From Xylaria sp. FL1777 (lineage: Eukaryota; Ascomycota; Sordariomycetes; Xylariales; Xylariaceae), in the NCBI GenBank assembly GCA_022578965.1, contig MU400529.1:418509-482508 (forward strand): 64,000 nucleotides of DNA. The letters are read 5' to 3'. The notes below the pieces were generated by a model. It ran no database searches, was not told where the DNA came from, and saw only the letters and a program-made list of their open reading frames with translations. Positions within the stretch are counted from its first letter, which is position 1, and each line of letters begins with the position of its first letter. Positions 21,216-35,232 of the stretch are shown one piece after another. The position numbers were made by a program, and so were the translations under genes.

Positions 21216-23600
21216 TTTTTTCTTTAATGCTTAAGTCTTTAAATTATTTAGTTCATGCTTTTATTATAAAGTTTTTATTTTTAAGTAGCACAATTAATGC
21301 TTGCTTAATTAAGCATTCAAAAAACAATTCTTTTATTATTAATAAAGTCTTAAATAATTAAAAAGCATTATAATAGTTAACTAATATTTAAAAAATTAAT
21401 ATTGCTTAGCTAATAAATAGTTATACTTATAATATTTAAAAAGTTAAATTTACTAATAAGTAGCAAAATATATATGCTTTTTTTTTTTTTTAAATCTTGT
21501 TTTTTTTTATTTAGCTAATTTTTTCTGTTTTATATAACTAAGCACTAAGCTATTTATAAATCAAAATTCTTAGTAATAATATTAGTAGCAAATATATTTA
21601 ATAAAAAGTTAGTTATAATTTTTTTTATATATATTATATAAATTAATATATTTAAGCTAGCTTTAGCTAAATAAAAAAGCAAAAGCATTTAAAATTTTGC
21701 TTATTATATATAAAAGCAACTAAAAGCAGTTCTTAAAGCAAATATATATATTAGATCTTTTATAATTTTTGCTAACTTATAGCTATATTTATATAGTTAT
21801 TTAAAATATAAAATGCTATACTTTATAAGCATTATAAATAGTTATTAATAATAGCAAAAAGCAAAAAGTATATAAAGCTTTATTTTTTCTTTTTTTGCTA
21901 TACTATTTTAAAATAAAAGTTTAGTACGTATGCTAACTATACATTTATTATTTAGTTGCAAAACTGTTTATTTTATAAGTTTAAAGGCAATATAGCTAAA
22001 TATTTTAAAGCTAATATAATAACTATAGTAGTTAAAAAAGATTTTATGCTTAAAAACTTTAAAGAACAAATAGTTTTAATTAAAAATACTTTTGTTTGCT
22101 TAATTAAAAAAAAAACCAAGTTAAAACGCAAATTAAAATGTTTTTTTAAGCTAATTTTATTGCTTAGCTTATTAAGTATAATATTAGTAAGCAATAATTT
22201 AGTATTGCTTAAAAAATTAGTATAACGCCTAAATATTTAAAAAAATAGCTAAAGAAATAAATTAAATAAATTATATAAAGTAAAATAAAATAAAAAAATT
22301 AAACAATTTGCTTATATAGCAATGCTTTTTTTAATATAATTTACAATTATTTTTCTTTATTACATAGCTTATAAATCTTTGTATAAACGTAATAAATAAA
22401 AAAAAAATAGTTATTATATAAAAAGTTAAGTTATAACATTTATAAAAGCAAATATATAAAACCTCTATAATAAAAAACTTAAAAATATACAAAATAAAAA
22501 TTATTAATACTAAATTATTAAGTCTTTTTTTGTTTTTTTTTTAGTTTTTATTTTTTTAGCTTTATATAATTAAATAATCTTGCTTAATTTTCTGTAGTAG
22601 GATTTTATTTTTATTAAGCTTGCTTTAAACTTTGCTTAAGCGTTTATTATTTTATTAAATGCTTATTATTGCTTAATAGTAGCTTTAAATTATTGCTAGT
22701 AGTTTAAGCATATAAAGTATAAACTAGTAATTTTTTAAGGTGTAATAATAGTATTTTTTGCTTTTTAGCAATTTTAAAGTTTTTATTAAGTATTAAATAG
22801 TTTAAATTAAAAGCAAAAAAAGCTGTTTAGTTTTAAATAAAAGTAATAAAGCAATTAAAAGTAAAAAAACTTATGTGTAAGCATTAGTATAATAAAATAA
22901 ACTTAAGTAGTTAAAACTAATAAGCAGTTTTTACTTTTGTTTTTTTTGTTTTTACGCATTTTTAAAAAAAAGCAATAATAATTTATATTAAAACTAAGCG
23001 GCTTAGTTATCTAAAAAACGTCAAAATAAAATAAAAACTTATATTTTTAACGCAATAATAAAAAAAGTACTAATAAACTAGCTGCTATAAAATTAACAAA
23101 TATAAAACTAATAAAAAAAAAGCTATAAAAAACACGCTTAGTTTTAAGCAAGAAAAAATAGTTTTATGCATTATAACTTAATTATATAAACTTATATAAT
23201 TAATAAAAATAAAGAACAAAACAATTAGTAAAAAAACAAAAAGTAAAAAAAAAAAAATCTGTTGCTTTAGCTTTTATTAGTTATTATTTTTTAAAGCGCT
23301 TTATAATATAATAGCTAAAAAAATAAAGTAAGCTGTTATATTTTTTAGCACTTAGGATGTTTAAAGTACTAAAAGTTATACTGCAGCTTTTATAAACTTA
23401 AAAAGCTTTTATAACTTGTTATATTTTTTTTATTTTTTGTAGCTTAACTGCTATAGCTTTAATTATTAAAGGCTTTATTGTTTTAGTTTAGTTTTTAATA
23501 AATAGCTGCAGCACTAGTAGTTCATACATTAAAGTTAAAATCTTTTAATTTTTAGTACTTTTAGTTATTTTATATAAATTGCTTTAATTTTTTAAAAAAA
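21216..23600. other. Post-pol region of B1 next to the integrase
   Basis: No recognisable gene. The + strand is A-rich at 22880-23290, antisense to pol, with pieces such as KKSTNKLAAIKLTNIKLIKKKL and RTKQLVKKQKVKKKK. At 21956-22225 (+) and 21973-22194 (-) both strands happen to be open, so neither frame can be claimed as a gene. Confidence 0.5.
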
Positions 23601-23639
23601 AACAACTTTTTTAATTTTTTGCTAGTTAGTTTTACTAAT

Positions 23640-24420
23640 TAATATTACTTATAATTAATATTTTTTTTAACTTTATAAAAGCTAATCTATTTATATAGCA
23701 GCTTTTTATTGTTAAACTTATTTATTAAAAGCATAATATTATAAAAAAGAATAAAAAAGCTTTTTTTAAATAGTTGCTTAATTTTATAAGCGTTTTTTTA
23801 AGATTTAGCTTTTGTAGCTAATTTTTTTTTCTTAGTTATAATTGCTTTAACTTTTATAATATTTTAATTATAGCGTTTTAGCTGTTTAACTTTAGCTTTT
23901 ATAAAACTTTCGTAAAAAGTAACATTTTGCTATTTAATTACTTTTTATATTAGTATTACATTTTTTATTAGCAGAATTAGCATTTTTTTATATATTAGTT
24001 TATATAAGCTATAGCTATAGTAGCATATAAAAATATAATCTGTTTATATTATTAAGCTTAAGTATTTTAGCTAATTTTTTTTAGTTTTATTTATTACTTA
24101 TATAAAGCTTTTCTTTATTAGCTTGTAGTTTTTTTTAATAAAGCTTTAAGCTTAAAAATAATAAGCTAAACTATAGTTTATTTTATAGCTTAAAGTATTT
24201 ACTACGTTTTTTACTTCTTTTTTAAATTTAAAGCTATTATTACACTTAATTTTTATAAGAACTTTATACTAAAATATAATTTTTTCTTTAATAAATTTAA
24301 ATATTCTTAAAAAATTTACGTGTTTTAAAGGTTTAGCTTTTAAATAAGTTATTATTTTGCATTTTGCTTTTATAATAGCTTTAAATCTGTTGCTTAATAG
24401 CATAGTTTACATATTTATAA
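23640..24420 (-). pseudogene. Integrase of family B, copy B1 (degenerate)
   Basis: On the - strand it reads KCNNSFKFKKEVKNVVNTL, the DNGxEFxxxV segment holding the second catalytic Asp (now Asn). INYSLAYYF*A*SFIKK follows, matching the SxYxPQAxGxxERGH motif with the catalytic Glu region. YSLYKLIYKKMLILLI matches the TGYSPYELVYGRxxxLPI motif. VKQLKRYN and a LKKxxxFFFYNT-like (KGDLVLLYDT) end complete it. This identifies B as a Ty3/Gypsy-type element coded on -. No chromodomain is recognised after it. Confidence 0.78.
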
Positions 24421-25860
24421 CTTAAAAAACTAAAAAATCCAAAGAATAATTAAAACAATATTTTTTAGTCCTTTTGCTATTAGCGGATTTTTAGCAATTA
24501 AAACAACTAATAATCGTAATATAAATATTGCAATAAAGGCCTTTTTAGTAATATCCTTAAGTTATTTATTAAGTAATAAATATTTAGCTTTTATATGTTA
24601 TCTTTTTATAGTTTTTTTTAATAAAAGCTTTTTAAGTCTTTTTATTATTAATAACCTTTTTTAGCATTCTTTTAAACTTTGCTTTTCTTTAAAAGGTAGA
24701 TTTGTTAACAAAAAATTTAAAGGCTTTTTTTTTAAAGTATTTCCGCTTTTTCTTTGTTATAAGTTCTTTTAAAACTCGCCTAAAAACAAGATACTTAGTA
24801 ATTTGCCTGCTTTTTTTGCTTTAATCTCTTTTTAAGTACAGCAAAAGTTCTGTTCTTTAGTATACTAAACTTTTAATTAATTAATTGCTTAATTCCTTAT
24901 ACGCAATAATAATAGCTATTATATATAATTAAAAATTAATAAAATCTTTTATATTTTCTTTTTAATAATTATTTAATTTATTAAATAGCTTAAAAAGTTT
25001 TTTAAAAAGCTTATTAATAGCTATATATTTTTTTCTTAGCATATAATAAAGTATAAAATCAAAAGTTTTTATATATGCTATTTATTTCGTTAATTAAGCA
25101 TTTAGCAATACTAAAAATCTATTGTTTAACTAAGCTATAAAAACTTTTGCATTAGTTTTTAAATAAAACGTAATTTTATAAAAATAGTTATATAACTTCT
25201 AAAAAGTTTTAACAATAATAAGTTTTTTTAGCTTTATAGCATTATATTTTTTTTTAAAGCCTTTTTATGTTTTAAACTCATATTTTGCTAGCTTAATAGC
25301 TTTATTAACCTTTTAGCATAAAATAGCGCTTTAGCTAGTTCTAAAAGCATTAACTTTTAGCTAAATAAGTTCTTTTGTATAATTAAAAGTAATAAAAATA
25401 AAAGCTGTTATAATAGCTTTCTAAAGCTCTTTTATAGCTTTTTTCTGCAGTTTTTTAAAGCAAAACAGCTTATTTTTCTATAATAAAACTATTAATAGTT
25501 TTATAATTATAATATATTTCTGTATTTATATCTGGTAGTATATTATTATTCCTAAAAAAAACTGTACTTTTATAATGTTTTTGCAAGTTTTTTACTTAAG
25601 AATTTTTATTACTTTTGCTTTTATTAAGCTTTTATTATTAGTACTACATATATAGCTAACTATTTTAGTTATTTGTTTTGCTTATTTGCTTTTAAGTATG
25701 CTAGCTATAATTTTAGCTAGCTTAAAATTAAGCAGTATAACATTAAGATTTTTAAGATGTTTTAATATAAACTATTTAATACTTAAAGCAACTTTATAAT
25801 TATTATACCTAGTAATAAATCTTTTAATTACTACGTTATTAAAAAAAGGTTTGCATTTTA
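24421..25860 (-). pseudogene. Upstream pol part of B1, unresolved
   Basis: Should contain the integrase N-terminus and part of the RNase H by position. I could not identify the zinc finger or RNase H motifs. It is truncated by insertion of A2 at 25861. Confidence 0.4.
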
Positions 25861-26053
25861 TGTTATAACTAGGCTACTTAAGTACCTTAGCATATATTAT
25901 AAGTTATATGTATATATAAGATATTCTTTTTATACCTATTTTATGAAAGTTTCCTCCTTTTTTTAAGCTTTAGTTTTATTAAATACTTACTATAAAACTA
26001 AAGATATATTAACTATTATACCTAACTTTTAATGCTTTATACTTTTTATAACA
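25861..26053 (+). repeat. 5' LTR of copy A2 (193 bp)
   Basis: Starts TGTTATAACT and ends TATAACA. It is the reverse complement of the other A LTRs. The terminal TGTTATAA/TTATAACA form an 8-bp inverted repeat, which is best preserved here. Transcription would start in this LTR in a living copy; no TATA box can be singled out in such AT-rich DNA. Confidence 0.93.
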
Positions 26054-27567
26054 ATTTTAAAGCTTCTTAAAATAAGGTTACTTATAATACTTTGTTATAC
26101 TATAAAATAGCTAAATATTAATTAATTATATAAGCTAGTGCTATTTTTAATAGCTTTTTTTAGGATAAACTTTAATAATAAACTAAGAATAAACTTAATA
26201 TAAATTATTTTTAGGATTAGGCTTAAGCAAACAATAATTATTTAGTGCTTTAAGTATTAATACTTAACTGTTGCAAATATAGATTATATAGCTTTTAGCT
26301 AAAATTAAAAAGCTAAAGCAGCAAGTTATACAGCAAAAAAATAAAAGCAAACAAGTTGCCTTAAAATTAAAAATAGCTTTTACTATTTTTATTTTATAAT
26401 TAAGTAAACAAAAGAACTAAAGAACAACATTTTTAGAAAAACAAAAGAACTTTTTAAACTTTAAAAAACAATTTTGTAACTTAAGTTAAAAACAAAGATA
26501 TAAAAATCTTAGTAATAATAACAACCTTTTATTTTTTAGCTTTAATAAAAAGCATAATTAAAGAAAACTTAAATATTAATTATATTAAAATTGCTTATAT
26601 TATTATTAATGCTACTTATTTAAAAATGTTAATTTTAGTTAATTATTAAAGTTTAATTATAATTTTTTTAGCATAAAATTTACTTATTAATGCTAGCTAA
26701 AGTAAGTAAAAAAACTTTAAACTATTTTTAAAAAAGCTAATTAAAAATTCTGCTGCAATAAAAACAAGATTTTATATATATATAGCAATATAAATTAAAA
26801 CTATAAAAATGCTTATTAATTAGTATTATAAAAGTTATTAACTCTAGAAAAAAAACAATTTAAAACTAACTAAAAAGTGTTTTTAAACTAAACTAAAACT
26901 TTGCTTAAGTAGTTTGCTTTTTTATAAGCTAACATAAACATATAATTAAAACAAGCAAGTTAACAAACTAACTAAAACTTAAAGCTATTTAATTAATACT
27001 TTGCTAGTATTAAACTTTAAAATGTTTGCTAAAATAAAAGCAAAAAAGCTTTATTATATTACTAAAAACTAAATATACTACTTTAGCAAAAATTAATAAA
27101 CTATTATAACTTTTTGCTAATTATATAAGCTAATATAGTTAATGCTGCATAATAACGCTAAAAACTAATAACTAAAAAACAATGCTTAAATTGCAATAAA
27201 AAAAAACCAGAATTAAATGTTGTTTAAACTACTAATAAATTAACCTTAAATACTAAGCAAAACTAAACTAATAATTAGTATATTAACACTAGCTATAAAA
27301 ACAACAATACTAGTTTTAATAACTAAAACTACTATTATAAAAGCAATAATTATTATAATAGCTATAATAATAATAACCTAAGATTTTATAAAAGCAATAA
27401 TAACTATAAAAGCTAAAACTAATATTATAAAGGTAATAATACTAAAGGTTATAACTAGTACTAGAACTAAAAATATATAAATAATTAAAGTAATAATAAT
27501 AATACTTATATTTTAAAGAACTGTTATACTTTTAAAACTTTTTTAAATTAACTTTAAAACAATAATA
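26054..27567 (+). pseudogene. Gag region of A2, first part
   Basis: By position Gag. The + frames give Lys- and Ile-rich pieces with many stops, and a run of ATA/ATT triplets at 27330-27500. No zinc knuckle was recognised. The rest follows at 35427 beyond A3. Confidence 0.45.
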
Positions 27568-27760
27568 TGTTATAAGAGGTATAAAGCATTAAAGGTTAAG
27601 TATAATAATCAATATATCTTTAGTTTTATAGTAAATATTTAACAAAACTAAAGCTTAAAAAAAAAAGAAAACTCCCATGAAATAAGTATAAAAAAAATAT
27701 CCTATATATACATATAACTTATAATATGTGCTAAAGTATTTAAATAGCTTAGTTATAATA
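27568..27760 (-). repeat. 3' LTR of copy A3 (193 bp)
   Basis: TGTTATAAGAGG at the left end and TAATA at the inner end. It shares all blocks with the A1 LTRs. The A-rich tract on - at 27762-27778 (AAAAAAAAGAAATAG-like) is the polypurine tract. Confidence 0.92.
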
Positions 27761-28020
27761 ACTATTTCTTTTTTTTTAATTAAGTTATTTTTAATTTATA
27801 TACAAGTAAAATTAATTAAAGTAATTAATTTTAAGTATAAATAGTAAAATAAAATAGTATAAAGTAATTAAACATAAATATAATATATTAAATAAAATGC
27901 TTATATAATATAATAATTAAAATATTTATATATTTATACTTATATTTATGTGTTAAGTTATGTTTATTTTATGCTATATTTATAGCAAATCTTACGCTTA
28001 TACTTTTATTGCTATATATT

Positions 28021-28057
28021 CTTTTCTTTTTTTCTTTTTTCTTTTTTCTTTTTTTAG
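28021..28057 (+). repeat. Pyrimidine microsatellite (CTTTTTT-like) in A3
   Basis: T-rich run interrupted by C about every 6-8 bases. It occupies the place of the pure 42-T run of A1. Confidence 0.85.
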
Positions 28058-29761
28058 CTACTGCTAAACAATTAGTTTTAGCTATATATTTTACTATTGC
28101 TATTTTTATACTTATTTTATATCTTTTTTGCTTTTCTTTTAATTATTATTTATATTATAATTATGCTGCTTAAACTTATAGTAGTTAAAAATAATATACG
28201 TAAACGTAGTTGCAATTAAAGCTATAGTTATAAATATAAACGCAAAAAATCATTATAACTTACTTTATGCTTAAATTTATCTAAAAATAAGTTTAATTTT
28301 ATTATAAAATAAAACTTTAACGAACTTTTTTGCTAAAAGTTTAATAACTTTAATAATAAAAATAAAAGTTTTAGTAGTTTGCTTTTTTCTTAAAACAACT
28401 TTAATTTTAATAAAAATATAAACACTATTAAGCTTTTTATAAGTTAAAAAAAAAAAATAAAAATAAAAATAAAAATAATTTAAACTTTATAAATCTAAAT
28501 AAAGATTTAAATATTATTTTACGCAATTTTAATATAAATAACGCAAAAAATAAGTTTAATTTTAATGCAAATATTAAAGTTTTTATGCTAGCTAAACGTT
28601 AGTTTATTTTTATAGTAATTTCTATTTATAAACCTTATAAACAAACTATTAAAGCTAAAAACAAAAAATATAAAACTATTAAAAAAGCAATAGTTTTAAG
28701 TAGTTTATTAATATATTAGCTTTGTTTTAAGCGTTTTAAAAAAGCATTTTAGCTAAAAAATAGCTTATTTCTAAATATAGTTTACAAATTTAAAAACTTA
28801 GAAATAATAGCTTATATAAGCTATATAAATAGCTATACTTTATATAAGCTTATAAGTTAATTTATATTTATTTTAAATTAGTTTTATTAATAAGTTAACT
28901 GCTTGCTATATTATATTTTAATATAATATATATTTAAAAGTTATTAAACTAGTTTGTTTATTTTTTTATTTTTTAAAAAAATAACCATAAAAAAGTTATT
29001 ATAAATAAAAATTGCGCTATTATTTAAAAAACTTCAAACAATTATTATGTTAACTTTGCAGCTATATAGTTTTGCTTTTTAAAAGTATTTCTGCATTTTT
29101 TGTTAATTTATAAAGCTTAGTTTTAATTAATTAGCAAAATTAACAACATAAAAATAAATAGTTTTGTTTTTATTTTATATAAAGTTTAGCTAATAATTAG
29201 TAATGCAAAAATATTGTATTAAATATAAACACTTAATAGCAAAGCATAAATTTTTAGCTTGTTAAACTATTAAGCCTTTTTATATAAGCGCTATAAATAG
29301 CTTTACTTAAACTAATTTTATAAGGTTTTTTAACAAAATTAAAATTATTTTTAATGCTAGTAATATGCTTATTTAATTACATTTAAAATGCAAGTTCTAA
29401 ACTATAAATATATAGCTTAAAAAGCTACTTTTATTTTTTTTAAAAAAAATATACGCAAAGCTATATTAACTATTGCTAATAAGCATAAATAAAAATATTT
29501 AATAAGCTTTTTTTAATATAAAAATGTTTTAAAGTTTAATAATTAGTGTTTTAAGGCCTTTTTATAAAGATTTTATAACTTATTTATAGCATTTTTATAT
29601 ATAGCTTATTAATAAAGCATAAGTATTTTAAAACTTAAAGCAATAAATATAATTCTTATTATGCAATTAAAAACAAAAAAATAATTAATTAGTATATATA
29701 ACGTAATTAAGCCTTAGTTTATAGCTAAATTAATAATAAATTAGTACTATTTTATTAGTTT

Positions 29762-29955
29762 AATAGCTTTGTTTTTTTTTTGTAACTTAAGCGCTTTTTA
29801 AAGTTTTTAATTGCTTTAAAAGCTATAATATTAATAATAAATACTTATTAATTATACTTAATTAGCTAGCCTTTTTACTTAATAAAATAATATTTTTCTT
29901 TATTATAAGTTATTTTATTTATTATATTTTTAACTTTTTATTTTTTTAACTTATT
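29762..29955 (-). pseudogene. Chromodomain of copy A3
   Basis: Colinear with the A1 and A2 chromodomain sequence, - strand. Inactivated by stops. Confidence 0.7.
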
Positions 29956-30289
29956 TTTAAGGTTTAGTATAAATAAACTATATTTATGTTTAGCTTTTTA
30001 AAGCTTAAGCAACTAAATTAAAAAAACAAAATAAAAGCAGCTATATTGTTTTAAAAAACTAATATAATATGTTTATAAACTAACTATAAAAAAAATTCAG
30101 AAAAGTTTAATAAACTTAAGCGTTAATTTCTTATTTTTAAACTTAATATTTTTTATTAATAATACTACTAAATCTTTAGTTTTAAAAGTTATAAGTTTAT
30201 ACTTATTATTATAGTATTTTATATATTTATTAGTTATAATTTATTATTGCTTTATTATTTTGTTTTTAATAGTTTATAACTTGTTAAAA

Positions 30290-31175
30290 CGTTTTTATAT
30301 AGCTAGGATTTTTTTTAATATAAAATTATTTTTAATAAACAAACGAAATTTTAGCATATAATTATATAAAGCTTTAAAAAATAATCGTTTAATTATAAAA
30401 TTAATAGCAAAATTTATAACAAAAAAAGCTTAAAATAAAAGTTAAAGCTAATTAGTTTGTTTACTATTTATAAAACATTTAAAATAGCTTTTAATTATTT
30501 AGTTTATTTGTTTTGTTTATTTATTAGTTTTAAAATAAAATGCTACTAAAAGCTTTTGTTTAACTTTTAAGTAATAATATAAATTAAACTAAAATTAGCT
30601 AATAAAAACAAAGCTTTTATTAAAAATAATGCTTTTTAAGCTATTATAAATATATTTAATTTTATAATAAAATAAAACTACTAGCTTAACTAAAGTTATA
30701 ATAGTATTAATTAAAAATAAATATATAAGCTTAATAAATTTGTTTATAATAATAAAAATAGTATTAACTAGTTTTTTTTTATAAAAAGTTTTTAGTAAAC
30801 CTGTAATAAAATCTATAAATAGCTTTTATATAAATTTATTAAGTATTAATAAAGCATTAAGTTTACTATATTTTTAGTAATGTTTTATTTTAGTTTTAAA
30901 GCAAATTATATAGCTTTATACGTACTTTTTAATATTTAGTTTTATATTGTTTTAATAAAACTTTTGTTATAGTAGTTTTAAAGTGCAGCTTTAATTAAAA
31001 TGTTTAGCTAAAAAATTATTATAATATAGCTTAATAAGTTAAAAATGTATAGCTTTTTTAAAAAAAATATAAATTTTATTTTTATAGCAAACTAAAGATT
31101 TTTTTATTAACTATTAAAAATTTGTAAGCTTTTTTGCTTTTAATTGCTTTATAATTACATAATATTTAAGGTTTT
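30290..31175 (-). pseudogene. Integrase of copy A3
   Basis: Colinear with the A1 integrase. The NKFIKLIYLF-like motif lies near 30718-30760 on the - strand, without the 17-bp duplication seen in A2. Catalytic Asp codons are mutated. Confidence 0.8.
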
Positions 31176-31544
31176 TTTTTTAAACTTTTTAAATAAAGTT
31201 TTTTAGCTTTTTAAAAGCCTTTAGATCTTTTAATTTTTTTAAGCTTGCAGCTATTTATACATATAAACGCATAACTACTTAAATAAAAAAAGCTTTTTTA
31301 GTAAGTATAGCTTTAAAATATAAAGCTTTAGCTTAAGCACTAAAATATAAATTAAAAACTTTAACTTGTTATATTACTGCAATTTTTCTTTTTAACATTA
31401 AAAAAATATTAATATTACTAAGCAAAATAGCTATATAATTAAAATAATACAAAGAAAAATTAGCCTTATTTTTTTTGCTTGCTTAATATTTAATAATAAA
31501 ATCAAAAAAAGCTAATAATAAATATTAATAAGCTTGCTTTTTAT

Positions 31545-32660
31545 TAAGCTTTAATATTTTTATAAACGCTTAAAAGTTAATATAATTAGTTAATATTTTA
31601 ATTAATAAATTGCTTTTTTATAAATAATGCTATTAATATTTAAAGCAATTTACTATTGTAAATATTTTTTAATTAAACATATTATACTGCATTTTTTCTT
31701 TAAATAGCTTTTAAAAATAAAACGTAACTAGTTTAAAAATGCCTTAATTATTTTACTAAAATAAATTTTTTGCAAAAGCTACCTTAAAAAAATCGGTTTT
31801 TAGTAATATTTATTTTTTAAGGTTAAAATATATAAAAAAAATAGCTTGCTTAAATATATCCTAAAGGTTTTTAAAAGCTTTCTTTTTAAAACTATTTAAA
31901 AAGATTTAACCTTTTTTTATTTTTATTATGTTCTTTTTTAAATATTTAAACAAAAGCGTAGCAATATAAAAATACCTGTTTATAAAACAGCAATAAAAAT
32001 TATAAAACTTTAAAAATTATTATAACGCTTAATAAATATTTAATATAAACGATTGCTAAATAATATCTATATATAAAAAGTTTATTTTAATTTTTTAGCT
32101 AAAAATAATATAACTTAAAAATTTGATTTTCTTTTAATAAAATTAGCATTTAAATAGCTTAGCGTATAGTTTTGCTTTTTGTAGCTTTTTAATAATATTT
32201 TAAACATGTTTTATATAAAAATTCTTGTTTAAAGAAAAAATAAGCATATTATTAAAATATATAATGCAAAATATATTTATTATATTATTAAATGCTTTTT
32301 ATATATAACTTTAAAAAGTAGCAAAAGCATTTAATAAACTTATAAGCATAACTAAAAATTTATAGTAGTTATAGCATATATAAAACGCTATTTTTTACTT
32401 ATTTTTTTTCTAAATATATAAATAATAATAAGCGTTATTAAAGTTAATTTTATTAAAGATTTTAGCTTTTAAGATTTTATTAAGCAGCTTTAAAATAAAT
32501 AATAAAATATATTAATTTTTATGTATAACTTAATTAAGTTTTTTATAGTTTATATATAAGCGTAAGCTTTTATTTTTTTTAAGTATAAAAAGAATTAAAG
32601 CGCTAGCAAAACTAGTAAACTTTTTAATTTTTTTTGCTTTTAATATTTTATTAAGCTATT
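31545..32660 (-). pseudogene. RT and RNase H of copy A3
   Basis: RT at about 32050-32660 with active site YFNNM at 32245-32259, and RNase H at about 31545-31815, colinear with A1 and A2. The FLG-like and TDxS-like motifs follow in order. Many stops. Confidence 0.8.
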
Positions 32661-35232
32661 TTTGTAGTTTTTTTAGCTTATTTTAAGCTAATAAATATAT
32701 AAAAAAATAAAGTACAACTGCGTTTTTTTTTAGCTTAATAGCAAGGTTTTTTTGCTTTAATTATAGCAATATATTTGTTTTGCTAGTATTAAAAAACTTA
32801 AATAAATTATAAAACTTTTTTAAAATTGCTATAAAATTAAAGTAATTAAAGCTTTTTTTTAACTTTTTAAGCTATATAAGTTTAAATAATTAAATAATAG
32901 CATAATAGCAAGCTTAATTTTAGTAAGCTTTTATAAACTTAGTTAAGCTAAGTATTTTTATTTAAAAGCACTACAATTTATAAAATTATTAATTAATGCT
33001 TAAATTTAATATAATTTTTTTATTTTTTAAAGTAGTTTAAAATAATAAAAAAAAGCTGCTTTTAAAGTAATAATTGCAGTTAATAGCTATGTATATATGC
33101 TTAATTTTGCAAATAATACTGCAACTATTAGTTAATTTGCAAACAACTTAATAAGCTTTATAAATAGAAAATTTGCTTTTAGTAGCATGTTATAATATAA
33201 GTATACAAAAAAGTACTTGCTATAATTTATAATAAAAAACAAAAGTAAAACTAATATAGTTATATTTAGCACATAAATTAAAATTAATATAAGTTTTAAT
33301 AAGTAGTTTTATAAAGCTAACAAAATAAATAGTGCAAAAAGTATAAAAATAGCATAAAATAAGTATATAAAGTAGTAACTTTAGCTTAAAACTTATAGCT
33401 AATATAATTAATATTAAGCTTACTACTTATTTTTTAAATTAAAGTACTATAGCTTTTATAAAAAAAGTATATAAAACTTTAATTGCTATTTTTAGTTTTT
33501 TTTACTTATGTTTTAGTTTTTATTCATTTAAATTTTTTAAATAGTTTGTTTTTAAATAATATTACTATTATAGCTAATATAGCTACTAAATTTATTATTT
33601 TTATTATTGCTATTATTATTATTACTTTTAAGCTAAAAGCAATTAAAAGCAATATAGCTAAGTTATTTATAGCTATAACAAGTAAAGTTCTTATAAAAGT
33701 TTAAGTTTAAACTACTTTTATTATTATTTTAAAGTTAATTTAAAAAAGTTCTAAAAATATAATAGTTCTTTAAAGTATAAATATTATTATTATTACTTTA
33801 GTTGTTTATATATTCTTAGTTTTAATAACAACTATAACTTTTATTATTGTTGCTTTTATAGTATTAATTTTAGCTTTTATAGCTATTATTGCTTTTATAA
33901 AATCCCGGGTTATTATTATTATAACTATTATTATAATTATTATTTCTATAATAGTAGTTTAAGTTATTAAAACTAGTATTGTTATTTTTATAGCTAATAT
34001 TAATATGCTAATTACTAGTTTAATTTTGCTTAATATTTAAAGTTAATTTATTAGTAATTTAAACAATATTTAACTTTAGTTTTTTTTTATTGCAGTTTAA
34101 GCGTTATTTTTTAGTTATTAGTTCTTAGCGTTATTATATAGCATTAATTATATTAGCTTATATAGTTAGCAAAAAGTTATAATAGTTTATTAACTTTTGC
34201 TAAAGTAGTACGCTTAGTTTTTAATAATATAATAAAGCTTTTTTGCTTTTATTTTAGCAAACATTTTAAAGTTTAATACTAGCAAAGTATTAATTAAACA
34301 GCTTTAAGTTTTAGTTAGCTTATTAATTTGCTTGTTTTAATTATATACTTATGCTAGCTTATAAAAAAGCAAACTATTTAAGCAAAATCTTAGTTTAGTT
34401 TAAAAATACTTTTTAGTTAGTTTTAAATTGTTTTTTTTTTAAAGTTAATAATTTTTGCAATACTAATTAATAAGCATTTTTATAGTTTTAGTTTATATTG
34501 CTATATATATATAAAATCTTGTTTTTATTATAGCAAAATTTCTAATTAGCTTTTTTAAAAATAGTTTAAAGTTTTTTTACTTACTTTAGTTAACATTAAT
34601 AAATAAATTTTATATTAAAAAAGTTATAATTAAACTTTAATAGTTAGCTAAAATTAGCATTTTTAAATAAGTAGTATTAATAATAATATAAGCAATTTTA
34701 ACGTAATTAATATTTAAGTTTTTTTTAATTATGCTTTTTATTAAAACTAAAAAATAAAAAGTTATTATTATTACTAGAATTCTTATATTTTTGTTTTTAA
34801 CCTAAGTTGCAAAATCGTTTTTTAAAGTTTAAAAAGTTCTTTTGTTTTTTTAAAAATGTTATTTTTTAGTTCTTTTGTTTACTTAATTATAAAATAAAAG
34901 TAGTACAAGCTATCTTTAATTTTAAAGTAACTTGTTTGCTTTTATTTTTTTACTGCATAACTTGCTGCTTTAGCTTTTTGATTTTAGCTAAAAACTATAT
35001 AATTTATGTTTGCAATAGTTAAATATTAGCACTTAAAGCACTAAGTAATCATTGTTTGCTTAAGCTTAGTCCTAAAAATAATTTGTGTTAAGTTTGTTCT
35101 TAGTTTATTATTAAAATTTATTTTAAAAAAAAGCTATTAAAAATAGCACTAGTTTATATAGTTAATTAATGTTTAGCTATTTTATAGTATAACAAAGTAT
35201 TATAAATAACTTTATCTTAAAAAACTTTAAAA
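32661..35232 (-). pseudogene. Gag/protease region of A3, unresolved
   Basis: Colinear with A1 18451-21021. An antisense 73-codon frame (33483-33704, +) is open as in the other copies. No Gag motif recognised. Confidence 0.45.

Larger units (their letters stand above)
21216..25860 (-). mobile_element. Copy B1, right segment (pol and start of the post-pol region)
   Basis: Continuation of B1 after A1. It matches B2 at about 42706-47340 without a break and ends at 25860 (TTTTA), where A2 begins. The rest of B1 must lie beyond the right edge of the window, after the end of A2. Confidence 0.9.
25861..27567 (+). mobile_element. Copy A2, segment 1: 5' LTR and gag region
   Basis: Inverted relative to A1, so coded on +. 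Starts with an LTR after TTTTA of B1 and runs through the gag region to 27567, where A3 interrupts it. The sequence is the reverse complement of about 19510-21215 of A1. It continues at 35427. Confidence 0.9.

Noticed and set aside
21956..22225. Overlapping open frames on both strands (89 and 73 codons)
   Set aside because: Both strands are open over the same bases, as happens in AT-rich DNA lacking RIP-vulnerable codons; the B2 counterpart (about 43440-43710) has stops.
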